Shown: in pieces, positions 1 to 8,600 of the stretch
Layout of the letters: the number at the start of each line of letters is the position of its first letter
Position numbering within the stretch: the first letter of the stretch is position 1
Translations under genes and position numbers: made by a program
The notes under the pieces: generated by a model
What the model was told of the DNA's origin: nothing
Databases searched by the model: none
The model's input: the letters and a program-made list of their open reading frames with translations, nothing else
NCBI GenBank assembly: GCA_910579955.1
Contig: CAJTWE010000001.1
Coordinates: 62,001-126,000, forward strand
DNA length: 64,000 bases
Origin: an uncultured Ruminococcus sp.
Lineage (GTDB): Bacteria > Bacillota > Clostridia > Oscillospirales > Ruminococcaceae
Direction: 5' to 3'

Positions 1-3000
1 CATCACTGCCAGTCTGCTTTAAATGTACGAGAATCGTTTCAGGACGATTCGTCATATAGGCTTCATCACCATACCACTCTTTCTTTGCAGTATAGCTCAT
101 GTTCTTGTTAGCCTTATATTCATTTGCAACAGCAGGATTACCATTATTTGCATCTGTGCTGTAGCTTATGTTATAGTAACCATCATCAACTACAAACCTA
201 TTTCCATTGATTTCAGTATCATTGTACTTTATTTCACGGATTTTGTAACTGCATTCCGCATAACCATTGCCTACTGGAATGATCTGAGGAAGATTCTCCC
301 ATCTTTCACCGATCCATTTATTTTCTGTACCGGTAAGGTCTTGTGTTACAATAGGATCTGTAGAGTTTTGGTCAAAAACATATTCACCAGACGCATTCTT
401 TCTGACAGGATAATAATTATTATTATTTGTAGAATATTCAAGCTGAACGGTTATAGTATTAATGCCAGTTCCTGAACCTGAATCTCCACTCCATGTCTTT
501 TGCGGTGTTATTGATGTTTCTCTATAAAGAGTGTTGGTTGCACTTATATAAATGTCATCCTTATCACCGACACCATTATTATTGCCATAGTCAATCTTAT
601 AAGAACCACCATCAACATCAAACAGATTGTTTTCTATGCTAGTGCCGTCTGATTTAACTTCCTCTATCTTATAATAATATGTTAATAGATTTCCAGCTGA
701 ACCATCAGCATTAGCTTTTCTGATTTGCCTCGGCAATTTATCGAACGTCTTATTCCATTCATTGCCGCTGCCATTGCTGCTATTAAGCGTTATCAATTCT
801 GTAGCTGAGTTATAACCGCTGTCACCACTAAACAGATAATCGCCATTAGAAGCAAATTTAACAGATTTCCATTGATAATCGCCTGTATGATACAACACCT
901 TAAAGTAAGCGTTTTCAGGTCTTATAGATGTATCATCATTAGCCCACGATTTTTTAAGATGGAGATTTAAAGTTGTATGAATCTCAGGGTCATTTCTTGT
1001 AAGAGTAAACTTATCTGTCTTATGATTTCCATTAAAGTCAGCACTATTTGAAAATTCACTTGTAAAAGGATATTTTGTACCAGGCTTTACAGTGTTGGAG
1101 GTTGCTGTAGTCTGATATTCAATATCTACAAAGTTATAACCCTTTTCATCAAGCGTATTTTTAAATGTAATGGTAAAGCCGTTATTGTTATTATTCGGCA
1201 ATAATTCATAATCAGTACCTTGGGTAAGCTGAGTTCTATTCCCATCATATTCGCTTACTTTTCCGTAAACTCTTATTGCTTTGAGCTGTTCGTCAGTTAT
1301 TGTATGAGAATCAGCAGAAGAAGCTGTAAGGTTATCCACATAAGTAAGACCATCAAAAGTGCCGTCATGTGTGATATTAGCAGTCCAGTTTAATATTTTC
1401 ACAAGCTTACCGCTGTGTTCTACTGTTTGACTCTTAATATCTACACTCTTTGTTAAGCTATCTCTTACAGTAACCGGTACTGTAGCAGTACTTGTTGTAC
1501 CAGGCCCTGGACCGTATCCATTTGAAACAACCATAGTCGTTGATGTCTGTGGAATTTCAACTTTAGTTTTATACGTAATGTTGAAATTATCGCTATTTGG
1601 CTTTGATGTGAAGGTCAAAACGCCAGTATTTTTATCAAGTGTAGCGTAATTACTTGCAAGCTGATAATTTATTTGGATATCTGTAATATCCAACTTTTTG
1701 AACATATCATCGTAAATGGTATAACCAGTTATATCATATCCACCTTCAACGGTGACATTGATAGTCCAGCTGATTTCGTGAGTATCTTGATTATAATTAC
1801 CCCACTTATTCAGCCCAACAAGGTCATCGCTGGATTTATATGTTACCCTGCCTGTATCAGTTTTATTAGTAGTTTCATCATCAGGATATTTCAGCTCTAC
1901 ATCATTGGTGTTTTCATTACCTATACCACCCGTTGATGAAACAGGTGCTTCATATTCAATAGTGATGTATTTAGAATTGTTTGTATTGCGCAGCTGCCAA
2001 TCATTAGCAGCATAAGTTTTACCATCAATAGTTTGACCGCCAATATAAACTAAAGTACCAGATGAAGTTGTTATTGGAGACAAGTCTTGTGGAATCTTTT
2101 CATCGTTAATGATATAATTCTCAAGAGAAACGCCATTATCACTTCTAACTTCTATCTTCCACTTTATCTTATTAGAACCATCTGTAGGATATGTACCAGA
2201 CTTATAATCAGGTTCACCTGTCTTTCTTACGTAGAAAGGATTTTGTGTAACCGAAGGATTCGCTGGAGCTTTCTTAGGATGCTCTCGGTCTTCAGGATCT
2301 GTCAGCACAGCTTCGTTTGGAGCTTTAGCATTTCTCAACTGCTCAGGAGTAAGTTTTGTAACATATTTGATAGTGATCCATGGAGCATTTTTAGCATCAG
2401 CAGTCAATTTTATAACACCGCTAGCATCCGGCTGACTTGCTGCATTCTCAGGATTTATTGTAATACTGTTCGGAACTAAATCTTTACTCTTAAGCATCTC
2501 GTCAGAAAGCTCATAATCTGTAAGATCCATGCCGTCCGTATTGCCAATAGTAATAGTCCATTCAATTGTACCATTTGACGTATTAACATTACCTGATTTA
2601 GCAAGTGTTATGAGAGCATTTTTGTCTTTATATTCTACATCTTCTTTATCTTCTTTACCTGTAGGTTCACCTTTAGGATAATAAAGTTTTACAGTATTAC
2701 TATTAGTCTCTATTGTACTAGCATTTGCTGTAGTATATTTAATAGTAACAGTAGAAGCACCGTTTGTACCGGTAATTTCCCATTTTTTATCCTTTGGTGT
2801 CAAGCTGCCGCTTGGAGTGATTGTAACACCCGAACTTGGAATATTCGCATCTTCAATGAGATATCCCTCAAGCGAACCGCCATACTCATTCTTAACTGTA
2901 ATTTCCCAGTTGATTTCCTTATTATATGAACCACCTTGTGTCTGATAGTCAGGAGTACCTCTTTTATCTACATTAAACGGCTCTTTCCAAAGGTTGGCTT

Positions 3001-4069
3001 TTTCATCGTCATAATCAACTGTTTTATCACCTTTTTTAAGTTCAGCATGGTTTGTTCGAGAGCCTTCAAGATCTCTCAGCTGTTCCTCAGTGATTTTAGT
3101 TTTATACTTAATAGTAACATTGTCTTTATGATTATCAGAAAATACAATTTTACCATTATCATAACTACCAGCTGAACTTGGCTGTATTTCTACAATACCA
3201 TCAATAGCATTTTTAAGCATATCATCGGTCAATGTATAACCACTAAGAAGTACATAATTAGAATTTATAACATTAATAGTCCACTCGATCGTTCCATTGC
3301 TTTCGTTGACCCAGCTGCTCTTATCAATAGTAGGCCATTTATCAGGAAAGTCAATTGTGACTTCCTCACCATTTATTACAAACTTCTGATCGCCGCTTTC
3401 ATCGTTGCTACTATTAAGCAAGCCGTCGAATTCAATCGAACCTTTAAGATTACCTGTTCCCGATTTTACATGTGCTATGTATTCAGAAGTAAGTTTAATC
3501 TCTACACGTCCATCTTTTATTGTATATGTACCAGCCTCTATTTCCTTACTATATTGAGAGTCCATAACGTAACCATGATCTTCACCATCTGGAAAAATAG
3601 CTGTTAAATCAGGATTACCTAAATCCCAGCACAAGTGAGGACCAGAGCCTTCAAGATAGCTTTTAACATCTCCAGTAAACTCATATTCAATATAAGCCTT
3701 TAAAGACAACGGAGATGCATTGGCTTCAAAGCCCTCGTTTTTAATAATTCCTAACTGATCAGCATCATAAAACATGTTACCACCGCTTGATATATTAGCA
3801 TGCCATGTATTAGCGCTCATAAGATCAAGCATACCAGTACCAGGAGGAATTTCCGAATAATCACCAGGCACAGCAGCAGTGTAAAGTGAAACGTTCTCCA
3901 TTCCCACACTTGAAATCGCCGCAGGCATTGTCATACTAATAGCAGGCATAATCAAACTGCTTATAACCGACAATGTAATCAGCATAGACAGAAGGGCAGT
4001 TGCAGATAACCACCTTTTTTTGCTTTTATGCTTATTTAAAAAAGACTGAATTTTTTGATTAAGATTCAT
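1..4069 (-). CDS. Large CnaB-repeat surface protein / adhesin, 3' end outside window
   Basis: The minus-strand frame is open from the ATG at 4069 to the left edge (1356 codons, no stop), so this is the N-terminal part of a larger secreted protein. Start: AAGGGGG lies about 9 bases upstream. Residues about 18-45 form a basic then hydrophobic signal/membrane segment. After a unique region to about residue 245 come Ig-like modules, each opening with a W-x-I strand (IEWTINV 262, INWEITV 386, IEWTITI 502, IKWKIEV 635, ISWTINV 766, LNWTANI 893). Two sequence types alternate A-B-A-B-A before a sixth, different one. From about residue 1033 there are at least three CnaB (SpaA-like) domains, seen from K-x-W and RPE-x-hydrophobic motifs. 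Such proteins are usually wall-anchored adhesins or pilins with isopeptide-stabilised domains; an LPXTG motif would be outside the window. Ligand unknown. The gene follows signal peptidase I on the same strand. Confidence 0.85.
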   Translation of the reverse strand, partial: MNLNQKIQSFLNKHKSKKRWLSATALLSMLITLSVISSLIMPAISMTMPAAISSVGMENVSLYTAAVPGDYSEIPPGTGMLDLMSANTWHANISSGGNMFYDADQLGIIKNEGFEANASPLSLKAYIEYEFTGDVKSYLEGSGPHLCWDLGNPDLTAIFPDGEDHGYVMDSQYSKEIEAGTYTIKDGRVEIKLTSEYIAHVKSGTGNLKGSIEFDGLLNSSNDESGDQKFVINGEEVTIDFPDKWPTIDKSSWVNESNGTIEWTINVINSNYVLLSGYTLTDDMLKNAIDGIVEIQPSSAGSYDNGKIVFSDNHKDNVTIKYKTKITEEQLRDLEGSRTNHAELKKGDKTVDYDDEKANLWKEPFNVDKRGTPDYQTQGGSYNKEINWEITVKNEYGGSLEGYLIEDANIPSSGVTITPSGSLTPKDKKWEITGTNGASTVTIKYTTANASTIETNSNTVKLYYPKGEPTGKEDKEDVEYKDKNALITLAKSGNVNTSNGTIEWTITIGNTDGMDLTDYELSDEMLKSKDLVPNSITINPENAASQPDASGVIKLTADAKNAPWITIKYVTKLTPEQLRNAKAPNEAVLTDPEDREHPKKAPANPSVTQNPFYVRKTGEPDYKSGTYPTDGSNKIKWKIEVRSDNGVSLENYIINDEKIPQDLSPITTSSGTLVYIGGQTIDGKTYAANDWQLRNTNNSKYITIEYEAPVSSTGGIGNENTNDVELKYPDDETTNKTDTGRVTYKSSDDLVGLNKWGNYNQDTHEISWTINVTVEGGYDITGYTIYDDMFKKLDITDIQINYQLASNYATLDKNTGVLTFTSKPNSDNFNITYKTKVEIPQTSTTMVVSNGYGPGPGTTSTATVPVTVRDSLTKSVDIKSQTVEHSGKLVKILNWTANITHDGTFDGLTYVDNLTASSADSHTITDEQLKAIRVYGKVSEYDGNRTQLTQGTDYELLPNNNNNGFTITFKNTLDEKGYNFVDIEYQTTATSNTVKPGTKYPFTSEFSNSADFNGNHKTDKFTLTRNDPEIHTTLNLHLKKSWANDDTSIRPENAYFKVLYHTGDYQWKSVKFASNGDYLFSGDSGYNSATELITLNSSNGSGNEWNKTFDKLPRQIRKANADGSAGNLLTYYYKIEEVKSDGTSIENNLFDVDGGSYKIDYGNNNGVGDKDDIYISATNTLYRETSITPQKTWSGDSGSGTGINTITVQLEYSTNNNNYYPVRKNASGEYVFDQNSTDPIVTQDLTGTENKWIGERWENLPQIIPVGNGYAECSYKIREIKYNDTEINGNRFVVDDGYYNISYSTDANNGNPAVANEYKANKNMSYTAKKEWYGDEAYMTNRPETILVHLKQTGSD

Positions 4070-4107
4070 CTGTCGATCCCCCTTCTTCAAAATCACAAAA
4101 TCTAAAT

Positions 4108-4695
4108 TTAAATTGTACCGATCTGTTTAAACGGCCATATACGAAGCATTACCTCTCCTACTATTGCCTCATTAGCAACGCATCCAACTGATGTTGAACG
4201 ACTGTCTACTGATGTTGAACGATGATCACCCATTACAAATACTCGTTCATCAGGCACTTGATACGGCAAATTAATATCGCACTCACCAAATGCTTTCTCA
4301 TTAAGATAAGGTTCATCAAGCGCTTCACCATTTACATATACCGTACCATCTTCTGATATATCTATCATATCACCAGAAACTCCGATAACACGCTTAAGAA
4401 GTATTTTATTATTATAATAAAACGCTATTACATCGCCTTGTTTAAAGTCGCCCCATTTTCTGCAAATTACAAGCTCATCATTTTGCAGTGTCGGGGTCAT
4501 GCTCGTTCCTGTTACTCTAAGAACCGGTAAAAACAGCATTGAAATTAAAACCGCTATCGCCGCAACAACCATAAGTGAAGATATCGTGCTTCGCAAAACT
4601 CTTACATATTCCATTTTGCGACGAATTCTTTTCACTTCATTATCAAGCTGTTCCGCCGTAGGCAAATCTTTTACTACTTTTTCTGCAACATCCAT
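4108..4695 (-). CDS. lepB: Signal peptidase I
   Basis: A 195-residue type I signal peptidase, which removes signal peptides from exported proteins at the membrane. One transmembrane segment (about 38-58) is followed by the catalytic Ser65 in GTSMTPTL, the general-base Lys101 in LLKRVIG, and the conserved GDHR...DSR box near residue 157. The length is normal for the Gram-positive, single-anchor form. The start codon overlaps the stop of the upstream coiled-coil gene by one base (TAATG), so translation is probably coupled. The large CnaB protein follows 38 bases downstream. Dedicated signal peptidases often sit beside pilin or adhesin genes, so a role in processing that neighbour is likely; a general housekeeping role is possible. 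Confidence 0.92.
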   Translation of the reverse strand: MDVAEKVVKDLPTAEQLDNEVKRIRRKMEYVRVLRSTISSLMVVAAIAVLISMLFLPVLRVTGTSMTPTLQNDELVICRKWGDFKQGDVIAFYYNNKILLKRVIGVSGDMIDISEDGTVYVNGEALDEPYLNEKAFGECDINLPYQVPDERVFVMGDHRSTSVDSRSTSVGCVANEAIVGEVMLRIWPFKQIGTI

Positions 4696-4955
4696 TACTG
4701 CCCTGTTCCTTTTACTTTTTTATCGTTTGAATTACCCGAATTCTTTGTCTTGCAAAGTGAATCAACCTGATCGGCTATTTTCTTAACAGTTTCAAGGATA
4801 TCGTTATTTATATCAGATTGTGCATCAGCTTTATCTTCAAGCTGCTTGCGCAAATCTTCGTTTTCAAGCTTTACGTCTTCAAGTTCTTTTTTTAAATAAT
4901 ACATAAGCTCAAGAAGTTCTCTTCGTCTAAGCTTTCTAAGCTCCTTGTCTGTCAT
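4695..4955 (-). CDS. Small charged coiled-coil protein, function unknown
   Basis: An 86-residue soluble protein, very rich in Lys, Glu, Asp and Leu. Residues about 3-45 show a heptad-like pattern (LRKLRRRELLELMYYLKKEL...) typical of a coiled coil; the C-terminal tail is Lys/Asn/Gly-rich and probably disordered. There is no signal peptide or membrane segment. The ATG at 4955 is chosen because GGAGG sits 9 bases upstream; a TTG three bases earlier (4958) is a weaker alternative. It is the first gene of the signal peptidase/CnaB protein operon and overlaps lepB by one base. I do not recognise a characterised family; a cytoplasmic helper for the surface-protein locus is only a guess from position. 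Confidence 0.75.
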   Translation of the reverse strand: MTDKELRKLRRRELLELMYYLKKELEDVKLENEDLRKQLEDKADAQSDINNDILETVKKIADQVDSLCKTKNSGNSNDKKVKGTGQ

Positions 4956-4979
4956 CAAGTAATACCTCCGATAGATTAT

Positions 4980-5003
4980 CAGGTGAATATTTTTTCACAC
5001 CTG
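4980..5003 (-). promoter_or_regulatory. Leader hairpin upstream of coiled-coil/lepB operon
   Basis: CAGGTG (4980-4985) and CACCTG (4998-5003) form an inverted repeat between the promoter and the GGAGG of the first gene. No U-run follows, so it is not a terminator. Operator or mRNA-stabilising stem are both possible. Confidence 0.35.
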
Positions 5004-5019
5004 TTTTTTAACATGTTTT

Positions 5020-5048
5020 ATTATAACACATTTAATTCACAAAGTCAA
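5020..5048 (-). promoter_or_regulatory. Sigma-A-type promoter of coiled-coil/lepB/CnaB operon
   Basis: On the minus strand TTGACT (5048-5043) is followed after exactly 17 bases by TATAAT (5025-5020), about 65 bases before the first gene. Confidence 0.75.
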
Positions 5049-5285
5049 GCGTATATAGCATTTTTCACTTATTCAATAAAATATGGTGATTTATTTTGTT
5101 AATTATAACCAGCAATGGCATTTTTTCTATTTAGCTTCATGCCGTTACACTATCAATATACTATTATAATATAATAATGTAATAATATGCAATTTCTCAC
5201 TCTAAAAAAGCTTTAACGCTTTAATATGCGAAATTCATTCATAAAATACCATCAGCAAATATATATAAAATACTACTCATATACA

Positions 5286-5314
5286 TTGACTTTTTGTTTA
5301 ATATATAGTACAAT
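5286..5314 (+). promoter_or_regulatory. Promoter of SGNH esterase gene
   Basis: TTGACT at 5286-5291 and TACAAT at 5309-5314 with a 17-base spacer, 63 bases upstream of the chosen ATG. Between this and the divergent promoter (5049-5285) I see only AT-rich DNA. Confidence 0.65.
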
Positions 5315-5377
5315 TAAAGCATGATATAGTAATATCATATGAGGAATAAAAAGTTTTATTGCATTGGAGGAAGAATT

Positions 5378-7387
5378 ATGAAAAAGATGAAACTTATGTC
5401 AACTATGGCAGCAACTGTTATAGGTATCACAGCTGTAAGCGCAAGCTTTCCTGTTTTTAATGCATCGGCAGATGATGCAGATGTTAAGATTTTGTGCCTT
5501 GGTGACTCAATTACTGATGGTTATTTCGGTACCGATGGTTATCGTAAATATCTTTACCATGAACTTGATAATATGGGTTATACAATAGACATGGTCGGTG
5601 CTAAAAGCGGCGGCAGCTCCTACACTTCAGCTAATGGAGAATATTTCAAATATGACGGCGACCATTCAGGTTACAGTGGATATTCTATAGAGAATATTTC
5701 CGGCGGCTATGAATCACGTCAAGGTATCCGTGAACTAGTTGAGGGAACATGGTATTCAGGTGGCAAAAATATGATAGAATCCTGCGATCCCGATATTGTT
5801 CTTCTTCAAATAGGAACTAATGATATTCTCAGCGCTTATAACGATGGCATTACAGATCGTCTTGAGGGTCTTGTAAATGTTATACTGAATGATATGAACG
5901 ATCCCGAAGACATGCTTTATGTAGCAAGCATTCCATACATTGATGCTTATGTAAGAGGAGATTGGCTCGGAGGATACGGCATCAACTGGTGGGGTGCATC
6001 TTATGAAGATAAGACTATGCTTATGGAAAAGGTTTCTGCATGCGTAGATAAATATAATGCATCCATTCAGGATATGGTAGCAAGAATGCAGGCAGAGGGC
6101 AAGCCTATAGCATTTGGCGATATAAATGGCGTTGTAAATTATGAGACCGATCTGGCAGACGGCTGTCATCCAAATGAAATAGGCTATGAAAAAATGGGCA
6201 CTTACTGGGCAAATCTTATTTTGAACGATTATTTTGACGGCCAAGAAGGTGAAGTTACCAAGCCTGTAGTTACAACAACAACAACAACAACAACAACTAC
6301 TACTACTACCACTACTTCTGTTACAACAACTACCAATAAACCTGTTGTTACAACTACTGAATCCGAAGCAACTACAACTGTCAAGCCTGTGATCCCATCA
6401 GGAAACGACATTGTTATTGAAAATGCATCATTCGGTGAAAGCTACGACTTATCTGCATATAAAGGTATGGGTATAAATTCTGCCTCCTTCGTATTTGAAT
6501 CAATGCCTCCTTACGGCATGAACGGCTGTGCAGTATTCGGTAACTGGGAACTTTCTAAAAATTACACATCAGATGACCTGAACGGTCTTTCACTTAATGT
6601 AGAACTTGATAAGGAATATTCATCTGTAACACTTCATAAGTGGTATGGTGATACAAAGCTTTCAAAAATAATCCTCCACACAGGAGATAACACTGAAACA
6701 GAAACAACTACAACAACTACTAAGCCGACTACCACCACTACAACTACTACCAAGCCGACTACCACCACTACAACTACTACCAAGCCAACTACCACTACTA
6801 CAACTACTACTAAGCCAACTACCACTACTACAACTACCACCAAGCCGACTACCACTACTACAACTACTACTAAGCCAACTACTACCACTACAACTACTAC
6901 CAAGCCAACCACCACTACCACAACTACTACCAAGCCAACTACCACTACCACAACTACTACCAAGCCGACTACTACCACAACTACAACTACCACCAAGCCG
7001 ACTACTACCACAACTACAACTACTACTACGACTACCGAGCCAACCACTTCTACCACAGTCACAACAACAACTACTACTACTGTTACTCAGCCTGATGACG
7101 AAAACTCTATAGTTTTAACTGATGTTGAGCTTGGTGAAGAATATTCACTTAAAGATTACGATTACAAATCAATCTCTAAGATCGTAATAAAGTGGAATGG
7201 CGACGTTGGTTACGGCTTCGGCGGCAATTTAGTTCTTGGCTCATGGACGGTACAAAACTCTTACGGTCATAATGATATGACTGACGATGGAACAATAGAA
7301 ATCGAGGTAACAGAACCACAAGATAAATTTACATTATATCGCTACTGGGGCAGCGTAGAGCTCGAATCTGTTACACTTTATTTTTAA
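5378..7387 (+). CDS. Secreted SGNH/GDSL esterase (CE3-like) with two beta-sandwich modules and Thr linkers
   Basis: A 669-residue exported enzyme. The signal peptide ends near residue 31 (NASAD). The SGNH domain spans about 35-288, with the nucleophile in LCLGDSITDGY (Ser44), Asn148 in QIGTND and the Asp261/His264 pair in DGCHP. This layout and the GTDGYR sequence after the nucleophile fit CE3 acetyl-xylan esterases, so xylan or pectin deacetylation is likely. A Thr-rich linker leads to a module of about 95 residues (343-436), then a long Thr/Lys/Pro linker, then a second related module (about 570-669); both share the ESYDL/EYSLKDY start and an FGxW/LGSW core, and are probably carbohydrate-binding. 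There is no dockerin. The ATG at 5378 is preferred over 5339 because GGAGG lies 7 bases upstream and it starts directly with the signal peptide. Confidence 0.88.
   Translation: MKKMKLMSTMAATVIGITAVSASFPVFNASADDADVKILCLGDSITDGYFGTDGYRKYLYHELDNMGYTIDMVGAKSGGSSYTSANGEYFKYDGDHSGYSGYSIENISGGYESRQGIRELVEGTWYSGGKNMIESCDPDIVLLQIGTNDILSAYNDGITDRLEGLVNVILNDMNDPEDMLYVASIPYIDAYVRGDWLGGYGINWWGASYEDKTMLMEKVSACVDKYNASIQDMVARMQAEGKPIAFGDINGVVNYETDLADGCHPNEIGYEKMGTYWANLILNDYFDGQEGEVTKPVVTTTTTTTTTTTTTTTSVTTTTNKPVVTTTESEATTTVKPVIPSGNDIVIENASFGESYDLSAYKGMGINSASFVFESMPPYGMNGCAVFGNWELSKNYTSDDLNGLSLNVELDKEYSSVTLHKWYGDTKLSKIILHTGDNTETETTTTTTKPTTTTTTTTKPTTTTTTTTKPTTTTTTTTKPTTTTTTTTKPTTTTTTTTKPTTTTTTTTKPTTTTTTTTKPTTTTTTTTKPTTTTTTTTTKPTTTTTTTTTTTTEPTTSTTVTTTTTTTVTQPDDENSIVLTDVELGEEYSLKDYDYKSISKIVIKWNGDVGYGFGGNLVLGSWTVQNSYGHNDMTDDGTIEIEVTEPQDKFTLYRYWGSVELESVTLYF
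6700..7085 (+). repeat. 30-bp tandem repeats coding for Thr8-Lys-Pro linker
   Basis: Within the esterase gene about ten units of 30 bases encode runs of eight or nine Thr followed by Lys-Pro, then an unbroken Thr tract. Third positions vary (ACT, ACC, ACA), so the DNA units are similar but not identical. The peptide is a probable O-glycosylated extended spacer. The complementary strand reads as long Val runs and is not a gene. Confidence 0.9.
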
Positions 7388-7422
7388 TGTTAAAAACTAC
7401 GTTATAAATAACACATAATATT

Positions 7423-7460
7423 TGTGGCTGGTGCTTTGCATCAGCCACATTTATATTTTA
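7423..7460 (+). terminator. Terminator after SGNH esterase
   Basis: An 11-bp stem (7423-7433 with 7439-7449, one G-U pair) around a 5-base loop is followed by a T-rich stretch 36 bases after the stop. Confidence 0.65.
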
Positions 7461-7544
7461 TAAATTCATTCAATATATACCACAATACATCATAATATAT
7501 AACAATTCATCGTGATATTTAAAAAATCAACACATTATTTGCAC

Positions 7545-7573
7545 TTGACTTATATCTATAAAAATGATATAAT
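7545..7573 (+). promoter_or_regulatory. Promoter of thiamine operon
   Basis: TTGACT 7545-7550, 17-base spacer, TATAAT 7568-7573, just ahead of the TPP aptamer. Confidence 0.8.
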
Positions 7574-7589
7574 AATTAAAGTATAAAAT

Positions 7590-7723
7590 ATTAGGGGAGC
7601 TTGTAAACAGGCTGAGAGGAAGATGTGAGCTTCGACCCATAACCTGATTTGGATAATGCCAACGTAGGGAAGTTTGATAGTACGTAGTGGGAAGTTGCCG
7701 AATCTGTAACTTCCCATTTTTTT
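7590..7723 (+). promoter_or_regulatory. TPP (THI-element) riboswitch with terminator
   Basis: The aptamer (about 7590-7675) has the conserved THI blocks GGGGAGC, GCTGAGAGGA, GACCCATAACCTGATTTGG and ATAATGCCAACGTAGGGAAG. It is followed by a perfect 9-bp hairpin (7688-7696 with 7708-7716) and a run of seven T, an intrinsic terminator. The 3' arm, AACTTCCC, can also pair with GGGAAGTT at the 3' end of the aptamer (7667-7674), so terminator and antiterminator exclude each other. TPP binding should lower thiS-to-thiC transcription. Confidence 0.96.
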
Positions 7724-7749
7724 ATTTTTTAAAGGAGTGAATCAATCTT

Positions 7750-7944
7750 ATGATACGAATCAATGGAACTGAAACAAACGCAGCTGGTATGACAATTGAA
7801 AAATATCTTGAAAAAACAAGCTATGATAAAAAACGAATAGCAATTGAAGTGAATGGCAATATTGTATCAAAATCGCAATATGAGACTTTTATTTTCTCCG
7901 AAAATGATAACGTAGAGATCGTAAGCTTTGTTGGAGGAGGCTGA
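7750..7944 (+). CDS. thiS: Sulfur carrier protein ThiS
   Basis: A 64-residue ubiquitin-like sulfur carrier for thiazole synthesis. It ends in the diagnostic Gly-Gly tail (VSFVGGG), which ThiF adenylates and which then carries a thiocarboxylate sulfur to ThiG. The length is normal for ThiS. AGGAG lies about 12 bases before the ATG. It is the first gene after the TPP riboswitch; thiF follows with one base between the stop and the next ATG. Confidence 0.95.
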   Translation: MIRINGTETNAAGMTIEKYLEKTSYDKKRIAIEVNGNIVSKSQYETFIFSENDNVEIVSFVGGG

Positions 7945-7945
7945 T

Positions 7946-8584
7946 ATGATAATCCCAACTAAAGATGAAATGTACGCTGCACTGGAAAGCCGTCATGGCT
8001 TTGAACTTCAAAAAAAAATCTCTGAAAAGACTGTAGCTATTTGTGGTCTGGGAGGACTAGGCTCAAACATTGCAATTTCTCTTGCAAGACTCGGTATAGG
8101 AAAACTTATTCTAATTGATTTCGATATTGTAGATCTAAAAAACATCCATCGTCAGCAATACGCAATAAAACATATTGGAATGTATAAAACCGAAGCCATG
8201 AAAGAGATATTGAATGAGATAATGCCATATACTAAATTAGAAATATATACAAAAGAACTGTCTGAAACAAATATTTCAGAGCTTATAGAGGATGCTGACA
8301 TTATCTGTGAGGCATTTGATAGCGCAGAAAATAAAGCTTTTCTTGTCAATTCAGTATTAGAAATGTTTCCTGAAAAGTATATTATCTCTGCTTCGGGACT
8401 GGCAGGAATTGGTTCGTCGAACACCATACGTACAAAAAAAATAACAAATCATTTCTATATCTGCGGTGACGGCGAAAGTGATGTTTCAGAACACGGCACG
8501 CTTTATGCTACAAGAGCTATGCTCTGTGCGGCACATCAGGCTCACACTGTTTTGAGAATAATTGCAGAAGAATTTAACACATAG
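7946..8584 (+). CDS. thiF: ThiS adenylyltransferase ThiF, short form
   Basis: A 212-residue E1-like enzyme that activates the C-terminus of ThiS with ATP. The nucleotide-binding loop is CGLGGLGSN (about residues 23-31), followed by LIDFDIVDLKNIHRQQY, the conserved Asp/Arg region of MoeB/ThiF proteins. It lacks the C-terminal zinc-binding CxxC pairs of the longer MoeB/ThiF type, which fits the short ThiF family common in Clostridia. The ATG at 7946 follows a strong GGAGGAGG; an upstream TTG at 7928 lies before that ribosome site and is rejected. The gene lies between thiS and thiG, 16 bases before thiG. Confidence 0.92.
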   Translation: MIIPTKDEMYAALESRHGFELQKKISEKTVAICGLGGLGSNIAISLARLGIGKLILIDFDIVDLKNIHRQQYAIKHIGMYKTEAMKEILNEIMPYTKLEIYTKELSETNISELIEDADIICEAFDSAENKAFLVNSVLEMFPEKYIISASGLAGIGSSNTIRTKKITNHFYICGDGESDVSEHGTLYATRAMLCAAHQAHTVLRIIAEEFNT

Positions 8585-8600
8585 AAACGAGGAGATCATT

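Noticed and set aside
23..3175. Several plus-strand reading frames of 79-150 codons
   Set aside because: They lie inside the continuous minus-strand frame of the CnaB-repeat protein, are rich in Ile/Phe/Cys, and lack ribosome sites.
6229..7062. Long poly-valine reading frames on the minus strand
   Set aside because: They are the complement of the threonine linker codons of the esterase gene and have no ribosome site or known fold.
6250..7085. CRISPR-like array
   Set aside because: The repeat units are contiguous coding triplets for threonine with no unique spacers.
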